Origin: Hydractinia symbiolongicarpus
Taxonomy: Eukaryota; Cnidaria; Hydrozoa; Anthoathecata; Hydractiniidae
DNA: 64,000 nt
Assembly (NCBI RefSeq): GCF_029227915.1
Contig: NC_079886.1
Coordinates: forward strand, 1 to 64,000
Reading direction: 5' to 3'
Shown here: piece after piece, positions 40,128 to 54,100 of the stretch
Numbering within the stretch: the stretch's first letter is position 1
How the letters are laid out: each line of letters starts with the position of its first letter
Made by a program: the position numbers and the translations under genes
Notes under the pieces: generated by a model
Database searches by the model: none
What the model was told of the DNA's origin: nothing
What the model saw: the letters and a program-made list of their open reading frames with translations, nothing else

Positions 40128-43100
40128 AGGATTGGCCCCACAGTAAAAAATGACTTATATATCTACATTTTTAAATGAAGCGCTACCACAGCGCCCAGTG
40201 TAATCGCTCAGTTCCGTCAATCATGCCAATTTAAGTAGAACGTCATTGCATGGAGTCCAATTGTCTCAATTATCATATTTATAAAGTTAAAGTCCTGAAT
40301 CAGTTCAAGTAAGTCCCACAGTCAATCGTTTCAGTGTTAAAAGCGATGCAACCTAGTAATATCAGAAAAATATCGCTAAATACATGTTGGTACGAATATG
40401 TGACGCAATCGTTATAACAGAAACGGACAGATACCGTTAGAAAGTCAATGAAATGTAGTTTTTAAAACTGTCTCAATTTCTTCAGCGCGCGATAACGGCT
40501 AGGATTGGTCCCACAGTAAAAATGACTTATTTATCTGCATTTTTAAATGAAGCGCTGCCACAACGCCCAGTGTAATCGCTGAGTTCTGTCAATCATGCCA
40601 ATTTAAGAAGAATGTTATTTAATGTAGTCCAATTGTCACATTCATCACATTTGTAAGGTCACAGTCCAAAATCAGGTTAATTAAGTCCCACAGTCAATCG
40701 TTTCACTGTTGAAAGCGATGCAACCTAGTAATATCAGAAAAATATCGCTAAATACATGTTGGTACGAAAATGTGACCCAACTGTTGTAACTCACACGGGC
40801 TGACACTGTTAGAAAGGCAATGAAATGTAGTTTTTGAAACTGTCTCAATTTCTTCAGCGTGCGATGACGGCTAGGATTGGTCCCACAGTAAAAAATGACT
40901 TACATATCTACATTTTTAAATGAAACGCTACCACAGCGCCCAGTGTAATCGCTGAGTTCCGTCAATCATGCCAATTTAAGAAGAATGTGATCGCATGGAG
41001 TCCAATTGTCTCAATTATCACAATTATAAAGTTAAAGTCCAAAATCAGTTCAAGTAAGTCCAACAGTCAATCGTTTCATTGTTAAAGGCGATGCAACCTA
41101 GTAATATCAGAAAAATATCGCTAAATACATGTTGGTACGAATATGTGACGCAACCGTTGCAACTGAAACGGACTGATACTGTTAGAAAGTCAATGAAATG
41201 TAGTTTTTGAAACTCTCTGCAGCGTGCGATAACGGCTAGGATTGGTCCTACAGTAAAAAATGACTTATTTATGTGCATTTTTAAATGAAGCGCTACCACA
41301 GCGCCCAGTGTAATCGCCGAGTTCTAGCAATCATGTCAAATTCAGAACATTGTTATTTCTTGGAGTCCAATTGTCTCATTCATCACATTTGTCAGGTCAC
41401 AGTCCAAAATCAGTTCAATTAAGTCCCATACTCAATCGTTTCACTGTTAAAAGCGATGCAACCTAGTAATATCAGAAAAATACCGCTAAATACATGTTGG
41501 TACGTAAATGTGACGCAACCGTTGTAATAGAAACGGACTGATACCTTTAGAAAGTCAATGAAATGTAGTTTTTAAAACTGTCTCAATTTCTTCAGCGTGC
41601 GATTACGGCTAAGATTTGTCCCACAGTAAAAAATGACTTATATATCTACGTTTTTAATTGAAGCGCTACCACAGTGCCCAGCTTAATCGCTGAGTTCCGG
41701 CAATCATGTCAATTTAAGAAGAATGTTATATAATGGAGTCCAATTGTCTCATTCATCACACTTGTAAGGTCACAGTCCAAAATCAGTTCAATTAATTCCC
41801 ACAGTCAATCGTTTCACTGTAAAAAGCGTTGCAACCTAGTAATATCAGAAAAATATCGCTAAATACATGTTGGTACAAAAATGTGACCCAACTGTTGAAA
41901 CTCAAACGGGCTGACATCGTTAGAAAGTTAATGAAGTGTAGTTTTTGAAACTCTCTTCAGCGTGCGATAACGGCTAATATTGTTCCCACAGTAAAAAATG
42001 ACTTATTATTTTAAATTTTTAATTAAAGCGCTACCACAGCGCCCAGTGTAATCGCTGAGTTCCGGCAATCATGCCAATTTAAGAAGAATGTTATTTCATG
42101 GAGTCCAATTGTCTCATTCATCACATTTGTAAGGTCACAGTCCAAAATCAGTTCAAGTAAGTCCCACAGTCAATCGTTTCACTGTTAAAAGCGATGCAAC
42201 CTAGTAATATCAGAAAAATATCGCTAACTACATGTTGGTACGAATATATGACGCAACCGTTGTAACGGAAGCGGACTGATACCGTTAGAAAGTCAACGAA
42301 ATGTAGTTTTTGAAACTGTCTCTATTTCTTAAGCGCGCTAGTGGCTAGGATTGTTTCCACAGTAAAGAATGACTTATTTATCTAAATTTGTAAATAAAGC
42401 GCTACCACAGCGCCCAGTGTAATCGCTGAGTTCTAGCAATCATGCCAAGTTCAAAATAATGTTATACCTTGGAGTCCAATTGTTTCAATTATTGCATTTA
42501 TCAAGTTAAAGTCCAAAATCAGTTCAATTAAGTGCCACTGTCAATCGTTTTACTGTTAAAAGCGATACAACCTAGTAATATCAGAAAAATATCGCTAAAC
42601 ACATGTTAGTACGAATATGTGACGCAACCGTTGTAACAGAAACGGACTGATACCGATAGAAAGTCAATGAAATGTAGTTTTTGAAACTGTCTCAATTTCT
42701 TCAGCGTGCGATTACGGCTAAGATTTGTCCCACAGTAAAAAATGACTTATATATCTACATTTTTAAATGAAGCGCTACCACAGCGCCCAGTGTGATCGCT
42801 GAGTTCCGTTAATCATGCCAATTTAAGAAGACTTTTATTGCATAGAGTCCAAATGTCTCAATTATCACATTTATAAAATTAAAGTCCAAAATCAGTTCAA
42901 GTAAGTCCCACAGTCAATCGTTTCACTGTTAAAAGCGATACAACCTGGTAATATCAGAAAAATATCGCTAAACACATGTTGGTACGACAATGTAACGCAA
43001 CCGTTGTAACAGAAACTGACTGATACCGTTAGAAAGTCAATGAAATGTAGTTTTTGAAACTGTCTCAATTTCTTCAGCGTGCGATAACGGCTAGGATTGG

Positions 43101-43959
43101 TCCCACAGTAAAAAATGACTTATATATCTACATTTTTAAATGAAGCGCTACCACAGCGCCCAGTGTAATCGCTGAGTTCCGTCAATCATGCCAATTTAAG
43201 TAGAATGTCATTGCATGGAGTCCAATTGTCTCATTCATCACATTTGTAAGGTCACAGTCCAAAATGAGTTTAATTAAGTCCCACAGTCAATCGTTTCACT
43301 GTTAAAAGCGATGCAACCTAGTAATATCAGAAAAATATCGCTAAATATATGTTGGTACGAAAATGTGACCCAACTGTTGTAACTCAAACGGGCTGACACC
43401 GTTAGGAAGGCAATGAAATGTAGTTTTTGAAACTGTCTCAATTTCTTCAGCGTGCGATGACGGCTAGGATTGGTCCCACAGTAAAAAATGACTTACATAT
43501 CTACATTTTTAAATGAAGCACTACCACAGCGCCCAGTGTAATCGCTGAGTTCCGTCAATCATGCCAATTTAAGAAGAATGTGATCGCATGGAGTCCAATT
43601 GTCTCAATTATCACATTTATAAAATTAAAGTCCAAAATCAGTTCAAGTAAGTCCCACAGTCAATCGTTTCACTGTTAAAAGCGATACAACCTGATAATAT
43701 CAGAAAAATATCGCTAAACACATGTTGGTACGACAATGTAACGCAACCGTTGTAACAGAAACGGACTGATACCGTTAGAAAGTCAATGAAATGTAGTTTT
43801 TGAAACTGTCTAAATTTCTTCAGCGTGCGATAACGGCTAGGATTGGTCCCACAGTAAAAAATGACTTATATATCTACATTTTTAAATGAAGCGCTACCAC
43901 AGCGCCCAGTGTAATCGCTCAGTTCCGTCAATCATGCCAATTTAAGTAGAATGTCATTG

Positions 43960-46900
43960 CATGGAGTCCAATTGTCTCATTCATCACATTTGTAAGGTCA
44001 CAGTCCAAAATCAGTTTAATTAAGTCCCACAGTCAATCGTTTCACTGTTAAAAGCGATGCAACCTAGTAATATCAGAAAAATATCGCTAAATATATGATG
44101 GTACGAAAATGTGACCCAACTGTTGTAACTCAAACGGGTTGTTACCGTTAGAAAGGCAATGAAATGTAGTTTTTGAAACTCTCTTCAGCGTGCGATAACG
44201 GCTAGGATTGGTCCTACAGTAAAAAATGACTTATTTATGTGCATTTTTAAATGAAGCGCTACCACAGCGCCCAATGTAATCGCCGAGTTCTAGCAATCAT
44301 GTCAAATTCAGAACATTGTTATTTCTTGGAGTCCAATTGTCTCATTCATCACATTTGTCAGGTCACAGTCCAAAATCAGTTCAATTAAGTCCCATACTCA
44401 ATCGTTTCACTGTTAAAAGCGATGCAACCTAGTAAAATCAGAAAAATATCGGTAATTACATGTTGGTACGAAAATGTGACCCAACTGTTGTAACTCAAAC
44501 AGACTGATACCGTTAGAAAGTCAATGAAATGTAGTTTTTGAAACTGTCTCAATTTCCTCGGCGTGCGATAGCGGCTAGGATTTTTTCCCACAGTAAAAAA
44601 TGACTTATATATCTACGTTTTTAATTGAAGCGCTACCACAGTGCCCAGCTTAATCGCTGAGTTCCGGCAATCATGCCAATTTAAGAATAATGTTATATCA
44701 TGGAGTCCAATTGTCTTATTCATCACACTTGTAAGGTCACAGTCCAAAATCAGTTCAAGTAAGTCCCACAGTTAATCGTTTCACTGTTAAAAGCGATACA
44801 ACCTGGTAATATCAGAAAAATATCGCTAAACACATGTTGGTACGACAATGTAACGCAACCGTTGTAACAGAAACGGACTGATACCGTTAGAAAGTCAATG
44901 AAATGTAGTTTTTGAAACTGTCTCAATTTCTTCAGCGTGCGATAACGGCTAGGATTGGTCCCACAGTAAAAAATGACTTATATATCTACATTTTTAAATG
45001 AAGCGCTACCACAGCGCCCAGTGTAATCGCTCAGTTCCGTCAATCATGCCAATTTAAGTAGAATGTCATTGCATGGAGTCCAATTGTCTCATTCATCACA
45101 TTTGTAAGGTCACAGTCCAAAATCAGTTTAATTAAGTCCCACAGTCAATCGTTACACTGTTAAAAGCGATGCAACCTAGTAATATCAGAAAAATATCGCT
45201 AAATATATGTTGGTACGAAAATGTGACCCAACTTTTGTAACTCAAACGGGCTGACACCGTTAGAAAGGCATTGAAATGTAGTTTTTGAAACTGTCTCAAT
45301 TTCTTCAGCGTGCGATAACGGCTAGGATTGGTCCCACAGTAAAAAATGACTTATATATCTACATTTTTAAATGAAGCGCTACCACAGCGCCCAGTGTAAT
45401 CGCTCAGTTCCGTCAATCATGCCAATTTAAGTAGAATGTCATTGCATGGAGTCCAATTGTCTCATTCATCACATTTGTAAGGTCACAGTCCAAAATCAGT
45501 TTAATTAAGTCCCACAGTCAATCGTTTCACTGTTAAAAGCGATGCAACCTAGTAATATCAGAAAAATATCGCTAAATATATGTTGGTACGAAAATGTGAC
45601 CCAACTGTTGTAACTCAAACGGGCTGACACCGTTAGAAAGGCATTGAAATGTAGTTTTTGAAACTGTCTCAATTTGTTCAGCGTGCGATGACGGCTAGGA
45701 TTGGTCCCACAGTAAAAAATGACTTACATATCTACATTTTTAAATGAAGCGCTACCACAGCGCCCAGTGTAATCGCTGAGCTCCGTCAATCATGCCAATT
45801 TAAGAAGAATGTGATCGCATGGAGTCCAATTGTCTCATTCATCACATTTGTAAGGTCACAGTCCAAAATCAGTTTAATTAAGTCCCACAGTCAATCGTTT
45901 CACTGTTAAAAGCGATGCAACCTAGTAATATCAGAAAAATATCGCTAAATATATGATGGTACGAAAATGTGACCCAACTGTTGTAACTCAAACGGGTTGT
46001 TACCGTTAGAAAGGCAATGAAATGTAGTTTTTGAAACTCTCTTCAGCGTGCGATAACGGCTAGGATTGGTCCTACAGTAAAAAATGACTTATTTATGTGC
46101 ATTTTTAAATGAAGCGCTACCACAGCGCCCAATGTAATCGCCGAGTTCTAGCAATCATGTCAAATTCAGAACATTGTTATTTCTTGGAGTCCAATTGTCT
46201 CATTCATCACATTTGTCAGGTCACAGTCCAAAATCAGTTCAATTAAGTCCCATACTCAATCGTTTCACTGTTAAAAGCGATGCAACCTAGTAAAATCAGA
46301 AAAATATCGGTAATTACATGTTGGTACGAAAATGTGACCCAACTGTTGTAACTCAAACAGACTGATACCGTTAGAAAGTCAATGAAATGTAGTTTTTGAA
46401 ACTGTCTCAATTTCCTCGGCGTGCGATAGCGGCTAGGATTTTTTCCCACAGTAAAAAATGACTTATATATCTACGTTTTTAATTGAAGCGCTACCACAGT
46501 GCCCAGCTTAATCGCTGAGTTCCAGCAATCATGCCAATTTAAGAATAATGTTATATCATGGAGTCCAATTGTCTCATTCATCACACTTGTAAGGTCACAG
46601 TCCAAAATCAGTTCAAGTAAGTCCCACAGTTAATCGTTTCACTGTTAAAAGCGATACAACCTGGTAATATCAGAAAAATATCGCTAAACACATTTTGGTA
46701 CGACAATGTAACGCAACCGTTGTAACAGAAACGGACTGATACCGTTAGAAAGTCAATGAAATGTAGTTTTTGAAACTGTCTCAATTTCTTCAGCGTGCGA
46801 TAACGGCTAGGATTGGTCCCACAGTAAAAAATGACTTATATATCTACATTTTTAAATGAAGCGCTACCACAGCGCCCAGTGTAATCGCTCAGTTCCGTCA

Positions 46901-47694
46901 ATCATGCCAATTTAAGTAGAATGTCATTGCATGGAGTCCAATTGTCTCATTCATCACATTTGTAAGGTCACAGTCCAAAATCAGTTTAATTAAGTCCCAC
47001 AGTCAATCGTTACACTGTTAAAAGCGATGCAACCTAGTAATATCAGAAAAATATCGCTAAATATATGTTGGTACGAAAATGTGACCCAACTTTTGTAACT
47101 CAAACGGGCTGACACCGTTAGAAAGGCATTGAAATGTAGTTTTTGAAACTGTCTCAATTTCTTCAGCGTGCGATAACGGCTAGGATTGGTCCCACAGTAA
47201 AAAATGACTTATATATCTACATTTTTAAATGAAGCGCTACCACAGCGCCCAGTGTAATCGCTCAGTTCCGTCAATCATGCCAATTTAAGTAGAATGTCAT
47301 TGCATGGAGTCCAATTGTCTCATTCATCACATTTGTAAGGTCACAGTCCAAAATCAGTTTAATTAAGTCCCACAGTCAATCGTTTCACTGTTAAAAGCGA
47401 TGCAACCTAGTAATATCAGAAAAATATCGCTAAATATATGTTGGTACGAAAATGTGACCCAACTGTTGTAACTCAAACGGGCTGACACCGTTAGAAAGGC
47501 ATTGAAATGTAGTTTTTGAAACTGTCTCAATTTGTTCAGCGTGCGATGACGGCTAGGATTGGTCCCACAGTAAAAAATGACTTACATATCTACATTTTTA
47601 AATGAAGCGCTACCACAGCGCCCAGTGTAATCGCTGAGCTCCGTCAATCATGCCAATTTAAGAAGAATGTGATCGCATGGAGTCCAATTGTCTC
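43960..47694 (-). repeat. Five-monomer higher-order repeat, period 1858 bp, two copies
   Basis: Markers recur 1858 bp apart: ATTGTCTCATTCATC at 43971 and 45829, ATATATGATGG at 44091 and 45949, AAGTCCCACAGTTAATCG at 44761 and 46619, and the unique CTCAATTTGTTCAG near 45666 and 47524. The copies diverge near 45836 and 47694, so the duplication breakpoint lies within GGAGTCCAATTGTCTCA. The 68-codon frames at 44385 and 46243 are the same frame in the two copies. Block B has only one copy. Confidence 0.88.
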
Positions 47695-50600
47695 AATTAT
47701 CACATTTAAAAAGTTAAAGTCCAAAATCAGTTCAAGTAAGTCCAACAGTCAATCGTTTCATTGTTAAAGGCGATGCAACCTAGTAATATCAGAAAAATAT
47801 CGCTAAATACATGTTGGTACGAATATGTGACGCAACCGTTGCAACTGAAACGGACTGATACTGTTAGAAAGTCAATGAAATGTAGTTTTTGAAACTCTCT
47901 TCAGCGTGCGATAACGGCTAGGATTGGTCCTACAGTAAAAAATGACTTATTTATGTGCATTTTTAAATGAAGCGCTACCACAGCGCCCAGTGTAATCGCC
48001 GAGTTCTAGCAATCATGTCAAATTCAGAACATTGTTATTTCTTGGAGTCCAATTGTCTCATTCATCACATTTGTCAGGTCACAGTCCAAAATCAGTTCAA
48101 TTAAGTCCCATACTCAATCGTTTCACTGTTAAAAGCGATGCAACCTAGTAAAATCAGAAAAATATCGCTAATTACATGTTGGTACGAAAATGTGACCCAA
48201 CTGTTGTAACTCAAACGGACTGATAACGTTAGAAAGTCAATGAAATGTAGTTTTTGAAACTGTCTCAATTTCTTGAGCGTGCGATAACAGCTAGGATTGG
48301 ATCCACAGTAAAAAGTGACTTATTTATCTACATTATTAAATGAAGCGATACCACAGCGCCCAGTGTAATCGCTGAATTCTAGCAATCATGTCAAATTCAG
48401 AACATTGTTATTTCTTGGAGTCCAGTTGTCTCAATTATCACATTTATAAAATTAAAGTCCAAAATCAGTTCAATTAATTCCCACAGTCAATCGTTTCACT
48501 GTAAAAAGCGTTGCAACCTAGTAATATCAGAAAAATATCGCTAAATACATGTTGGTACAAAAATGTGACCCAACTGTTGTAACTCAAACGGGCTGACATC
48601 GTTAGAAAGTCAATGAAGTGTAGTTTTTGAAACTGTTTCTATCTCTTAAGCGCGCTAGCGGCTAGGATTGTTTCCACAGTAAAGAATGAATTATTTATCT
48701 AAATTTGTAAATAAGGCGCTACCACAGCGCCCAGTGTAATCACTGAATTCTAGCAATCATGTCAAATTCAGAACATTGTTATTTCTTGGAGTCCAATTGT
48801 CTCAATTATCACATTTATAAAATTAAAGTCCAAAATCAGTTCAAGTAAGTCCCACAGTTAATCGTTTCACTGTTAAAAGCGATACAACCTGGTAATATCA
48901 GAAAGATATCGCTAAACACATGTTGGTACGACAATGTAACGCAACCGTTGTAACAGAAACGGACTGATACCGTTAGAAAGTCAATGAAATGTAGTTTTTG
49001 AAACTGTCTCAATTTCTTCAGCGTGCGATAACGGCTAGGATTGGTCCCACAGTAAAAAATGACTTATATATCTACATTTTTAAATGAAGCGCTACCACAG
49101 CGCCCAGTGTAATCGCTCAGTTCCGTCAATCATGCCAATTTAAGTAGAATGTCATTGCATGGAGTCCAATTGTCTCATTCATCACATTTGTAAGGTCACA
49201 GTCCAAAATCAGTTTAATTAAGTCCCACAGTCAATCGTTTCACTGTTAAAAGCGATGCAACCTAGTAATATCAGAAAAATATCACTAAATATATGTTGGT
49301 ACGAAAATGTGACCCAACTGTTGTAACTCAAACGGGCTGACACCGTTAAAAAGGCATTGAAATGTAGTTTTTGAAACTGTCTCAATTTCTTCAGCGTGCG
49401 ATAACGGCTAGGATTGGTCCCACAGTAAAAAATGACTTATATATCTACATTTTTAAATGAAGCGCTACCACAGCGCCCAGTGTAATCGCTCAGTTCCGTC
49501 AATCATGCCAATTTAAGTAGAATGTCATTGCATGGAGTCCAATTGTCTCATTCATCACATTTGTAAGGTCACAGTCCAAAATCAGTTTAATTAAGTCCCA
49601 CAGTCAATCGTTTCACTGTTAAAAGCGATGCAACCTAGTAATATCAGAAAAATATCGCTAAATATATGTTGGTACGAAAATGTGACCCAACTGTTGTAAC
49701 TCAAACGGGCTGACACCGTTAGAAAGGCATTGAAATGTAGTTTTTGAAACTGTCTCAATTTCTTCAGCGTGCGATGACGGCTAGGATTGGTCCCACAGTA
49801 AAAAATGACTTACATATCTACATTTTTAAATGAAGCGCTACCACAGCGCCCAGTGTAATCGCTGAGTTCTAGCAATCATGTCAAATTCAGAACATTGTTA
49901 TTTCTTGGAGTCCAATTTTCTCAATTATCACATTTATAAAGTTAAAGTCCAAAATCAGTTCAAGTAAGTCCTACAGTCAATCGTTTCACTGTTAAAAGCG
50001 ATGCAACCTAATAATATCAGAAAAATATCGCTAAATACATGTTTATACGAATATGTGACGCAACCGTTGTAACTGAAGCGGACTGATACCGTTAGAAAGT
50101 CAACGAAATGTAGTTATTGAAACTGTCTCTATTTCTACAGCGTGCGTTAACGGCTAGGATTGGTTCTACAGTAAAAAATGACTTATTTATGTGCATTTTT
50201 AAATGAAGCGCTACCACAGCGCCCAGTGTAATTGCTGAGTTCTAGCAATCATGTCAAATTCAGAACATTGTTATTTCTTGGAGTCCAATTGTCTCAATTA
50301 TCACATTTATAAAGTTAAAGTCCAAAATCAGTTCAATTAAGTCCTACAGTCAATCGTTTCACTGTTAAAAGCGATACAACCTAATGATATCAGAAAAACA
50401 TCGCTAAATACATGTTGGTACGCATATGTGACGCAACCGTTGTAACAGAAACGGACTGATACAGTTAGAAAGTCAATGAAATGTAGTTTTTAAAACTATC
50501 TCAATTTCTTCAGCGTGCGATAACGGCTAGGATTGGACCCACAGTAAAAAGTGACTTATTTATCTACATTATTAAATGAAGCGATACCACAGAGCCCAGT

Positions 50601-51144
50601 GTAATCGCTGAGTTCCGTCAATCATGCCAATTTAAGAAGAATGTTATTGCATGGAGTCCAATTGTCTCATTCATCACACTTGTAAGGTCACAGTCCAAAA
50701 TCAGTTCAATTAAGTCTTACAGTCAATCGTTTCACTGTTAAAAGCGATGCAACCTAGTAATATCACAAAAATATCGCTAAATACATGTTGGTACGAATAT
50801 GTGACGCAACCGTTGCAACTGAAACGGACTGATACTGTTAGAAAGTCAATGAAATGTAGTTTTTGAAACTGTCTCAATTTCCTCGGCGTGCGAAAGCGAC
50901 TAGGATTTGTCCCACAGTATAAAATGACTTATATATCTACATTTTTAATTGAAGCGCTACCACAGTGCCCAGCTTAATCGCTGAGTTCCGGCAATCATGC
51001 CAATTTAAGAAGAATGTTATATCATGGAGTCCAATTGTCTCAATCATCACACTTGTAAGGTCACAGTCCAAAATCAGTTCAATTAAGTGCCACAGTCAAT
51101 CGTTTCACTTTTAAAAGCGATACAACCTAGTAATATCAGAAAAA
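47695..51144 (-). repeat. Mosaic of displaced block B segments
   Basis: In block B coordinates the order is: about 25.2-25.9 kb (47.70-48.36 kb, offset 22479), then back to about 23.66-24.13 kb (48.37-48.84 kb, offset 24707), then the GTTAATCG and amplified-monomer type (48.85-49.86 kb), then 28.85-30.13 kb (49.86-51.14 kb, offset 21010). Each join lies within sequence shared by the two parents, for example the conserved CAGCGCCCAGTGTAATCGCT. This fits homologous unequal exchange or conversion. Confidence 0.75.
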
Positions 51145-51191
51145 TATCGATAAATACATGTTGGTACGCATATGTGACATATTTATCGATA
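51145..51191. repeat. Palindrome 2 centre: polarity switch with flipped spacer
   Basis: The same arms as palindrome 1, TATCGATAAATA (51145-51156) and TATTTATCGATA (51180-51191), flank a 23-bp spacer (51157-51179) that begins CATGTTGGTACG and ends ATATGTGACA. It is the exact reverse complement of the spacer at 30147-30169. Proximal arms match for about 110 bp; the right arm then skips one monomer, at a different place from palindrome 1. Confidence 0.88.
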
Positions 51192-54100
51192 TTTTTCTGA
51201 TATTACTAGGTTGTATCGCTTTTAAAAGTGAAACGATTGACTGTGGCACTTAATTGAACTGATTTTGGACTGTGACCTTACAAGTGTGATGAATGAGACA
51301 ATTGGACTCCATGCAATAACATTCTTCTTAAATTGGCATGATTGACGGAACTCAGCGATTACACTGGGCTCTGTGGTATCGCTTCATTTAATAATGTAGA
51401 TAAATAAGTCACTTTTTACTGTGGGTCCAATCCTAGCCGTTATCGCACGCTGAAGAAATTGAGATAGTTTTAAAAACTACATTTCATTGACTTTCTAACT
51501 GTATCAGTCCGTTTCTGTTACAACGGTTGCGTCACATATGCGTACCAACATGTATTTAGCGATGTTTTTCTGATATCATTAGGTTGTATCGCTTTTAACA
51601 GTGAAACGATTGACTGTAGGACTTAATTGAACTGATTTTGGACTTTAACTTTATAAATGTGATAATTGAGACAATTGGACTCCAAGAAATAACAATGTTC
51701 TGAATTTGACATGATTGCTAGAACTCAGCAATTACACTGGGCGCTGTGGTAGCGCTTCATTTAAAAATGCACATAAATAAGTCATTTTTTACTGTAGAAC
51801 CAATCCTAGCCGTTAACGCACGCTGTAGAAATAGAGACAGTTTCAATAACTACATTTCGTTGACTTTCTAACGGTATCAGTCCGCTTCAGTTACAACGGT
51901 TGCGTCACATATTCGTATAAACATGTATTTAGCGATATTTTTCTGATATTATTAGGTTGCATCGCTTTTAACAGTGAAACGATTGACTGTAGGACTTACT
52001 TGAACTGATTTTGGACTTTAACTTTATAAATGTGATAATTGAGAAAATTGGACTCCAAGAAATAACAATGTTCAGAATTTGACATGATTGCTAGAACTCA
52101 GCGATTACACTGGGCGCTGTGGTAGTGCTTCATTTAAAAATGCACATAAATAAGACATTTTTTACTGTAGGACCAATCCTAGCCGTTATTGCACGCTGAA
52201 GAGAGTTTCAAAAACTACATTTCATTGACTTTCTAACAGTATCAGTCCGTTTCAGTTACAACGGTTGCGTCACATATGCGTACCAACATGTATTTATCGA
52301 TATTTTTCTGATATTACTAGGTTGCATCGCTTTTAAAAGTGAAACGATTGACAGTGGCATTTAATTGAACTGATTTTGGACTGTGACCTTACAAGTGTGA
52401 TGATTGAGACAATTGGACTCCATGCAATAACATTCTTCCTAAATTGGCATGATTGACGGAACTCAGCGATTACACTGGGCGCTGTGGTATCGCTTCATTT
52501 AATAATGTATATAAATAAGTCAATTTTTACTGTGGGTCCAATCCTAGCCGTTATCGCACGCTGAAGAAATTAAGATAGTTTTAAAAACTACATTTCATTG
52601 ACTTTCTAACTGTATCAGTCTGTTTCTGTTACAACGGTTGCGTCACATATGCGTACCAACATGTGTTTAGCGATGTTTTTCTGATATCATTAGGTTGTAT
52701 CGCTTTTAAAAGTGAAACGATTGACTGTAGGACTTAATTAAACTGATTTTGGACTTAAACTTTATAAATGTGATAATTGAGACAATTGGACTCCATGCAA
52801 TAACATTCTTCTTAAATTGGCATGATTGAGGAAACTCAGCGATTACACTGGGCACTGTGGTAGCGCTTCATTTAATAATGTAGATAAATAAGTCACTTTT
52901 TACTGTGGATCCAATCCTAGCTGTTATCGCACGCTGAAGAAATTGAGACAGTTTCAAAAACTACATTTCATTGACTTTCTAACGTTATAAGTCCGTTTGA
53001 GTTACAACAGTTGGGTCACATTTTCGTACCAACATGTAATTAGCGATATTTTTCTGATTTTACTAGGTTGCATCGCTTTTAACAGTGAAACGATTGAGTA
53101 TGGGACTTAATTGAACTGATTTTGGACTGTGACCTGACAAATGTGATGAATGAGACAATTGGACTCCAAGAAATAACAATGTTCTGAATTTGACATGATT
53201 GCTAGAACTCGGCGATTACACTGGGCGCTGTGGTAGCGCTTCATTTAAAAATGCACATAAATAAGTCATTTTTTACTGTAGGACCAATCCTAGCCGTTAT
53301 CGCACGCTGAAGAGAGTTTCAAAAACTACATTTCATTGACTTTCTAACAGTATCAGTCCGTTTCAGTTGCAACGGTTGCGTCACATATTCGTACCAACAT
53401 GTATTTAGCGATATTTTTCTGATATTACTAGGTTGCATCGCCTTTAACAATGAAACGATTGACTGTTGGACTTACTTGAACTGATTTTGGACTTTAACTT
53501 TTTAAATGTGATAATTGAGACAATTGGACTGCATGCGATCACATTCTTCTTAAATTGGCATGATTGACGGAGCTCAGCGATTACACTGGGCGCTGTGGTA
53601 GCGCTTCATTTAAAAATGTAGATATGTAAGTCATTTTTTACTGTGGGACCAATCCTAGCCGTTATCGCACGCTGAAGAAATTGAGACAGTTTCAAAAACT
53701 ACATTTCATTGACTTTCTAACGGTATCAGTCCGTTTCTGTTACAACGGTTGCGTTACATTGTCGTACCAACATGTGTTTAGCGATATTTTTCTGATATTA
53801 CCAGGTTGTATCGCTTTTAACAGTGAAACGATTAACTGTGGGACTTACTTGAACTGATTTTGGACTTTAATTTTATAAATGTGATAATTGAGACAATTGG
53901 ACTCCAAGAAATAACAATGTTCTGAATTTGACATGATTGCTAGAATTCAGTGATTACACTGGGCGCTGTGGTAGCGCCTTATTTACAAATTTAGATAAAT
54001 AATTCATTCTTTACTGTGGAAACAATCCTAGCCGCTAGCGCGCTTAAGAGATAGAAACAGTTTCAAAAACTACACTTCATTGACTTTCTAACGATGTCAG

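Larger units (their letters stand above)
33222..40128 (+). repeat. Right arm of the 6.9-kb inverted repeat
   Basis: This arm is the mirror of 17221-24127 with a constant coordinate sum of 57349. It is cut at its right end by the GACT polarity switch, whose position corresponds to 17221 in the left arm. A second near-copy in direct orientation occurs in block E at an offset of 25095 bp (33885 to 58980, 34123 to 59218, 36852 to 61947), falling to 25094 after a one-base deletion near 62130. Confidence 0.85.
40124..51179 (-). repeat. Polarity block D, reverse monomers (~30 copies)
   Basis: A second reverse block, built from pieces of block B in direct orientation. From 40124 the offset to block B is 21739. 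It becomes 21365 after about 41630, because the block B monomer at about 19.9-20.28 kb is missing here. The last 1.3 kb (from about 49862) has offset 21010 to block B. The part between about 43.96 and 49.86 kb is tandemly duplicated and shuffled. No coding or foreign sequence was seen. Confidence 0.9.
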
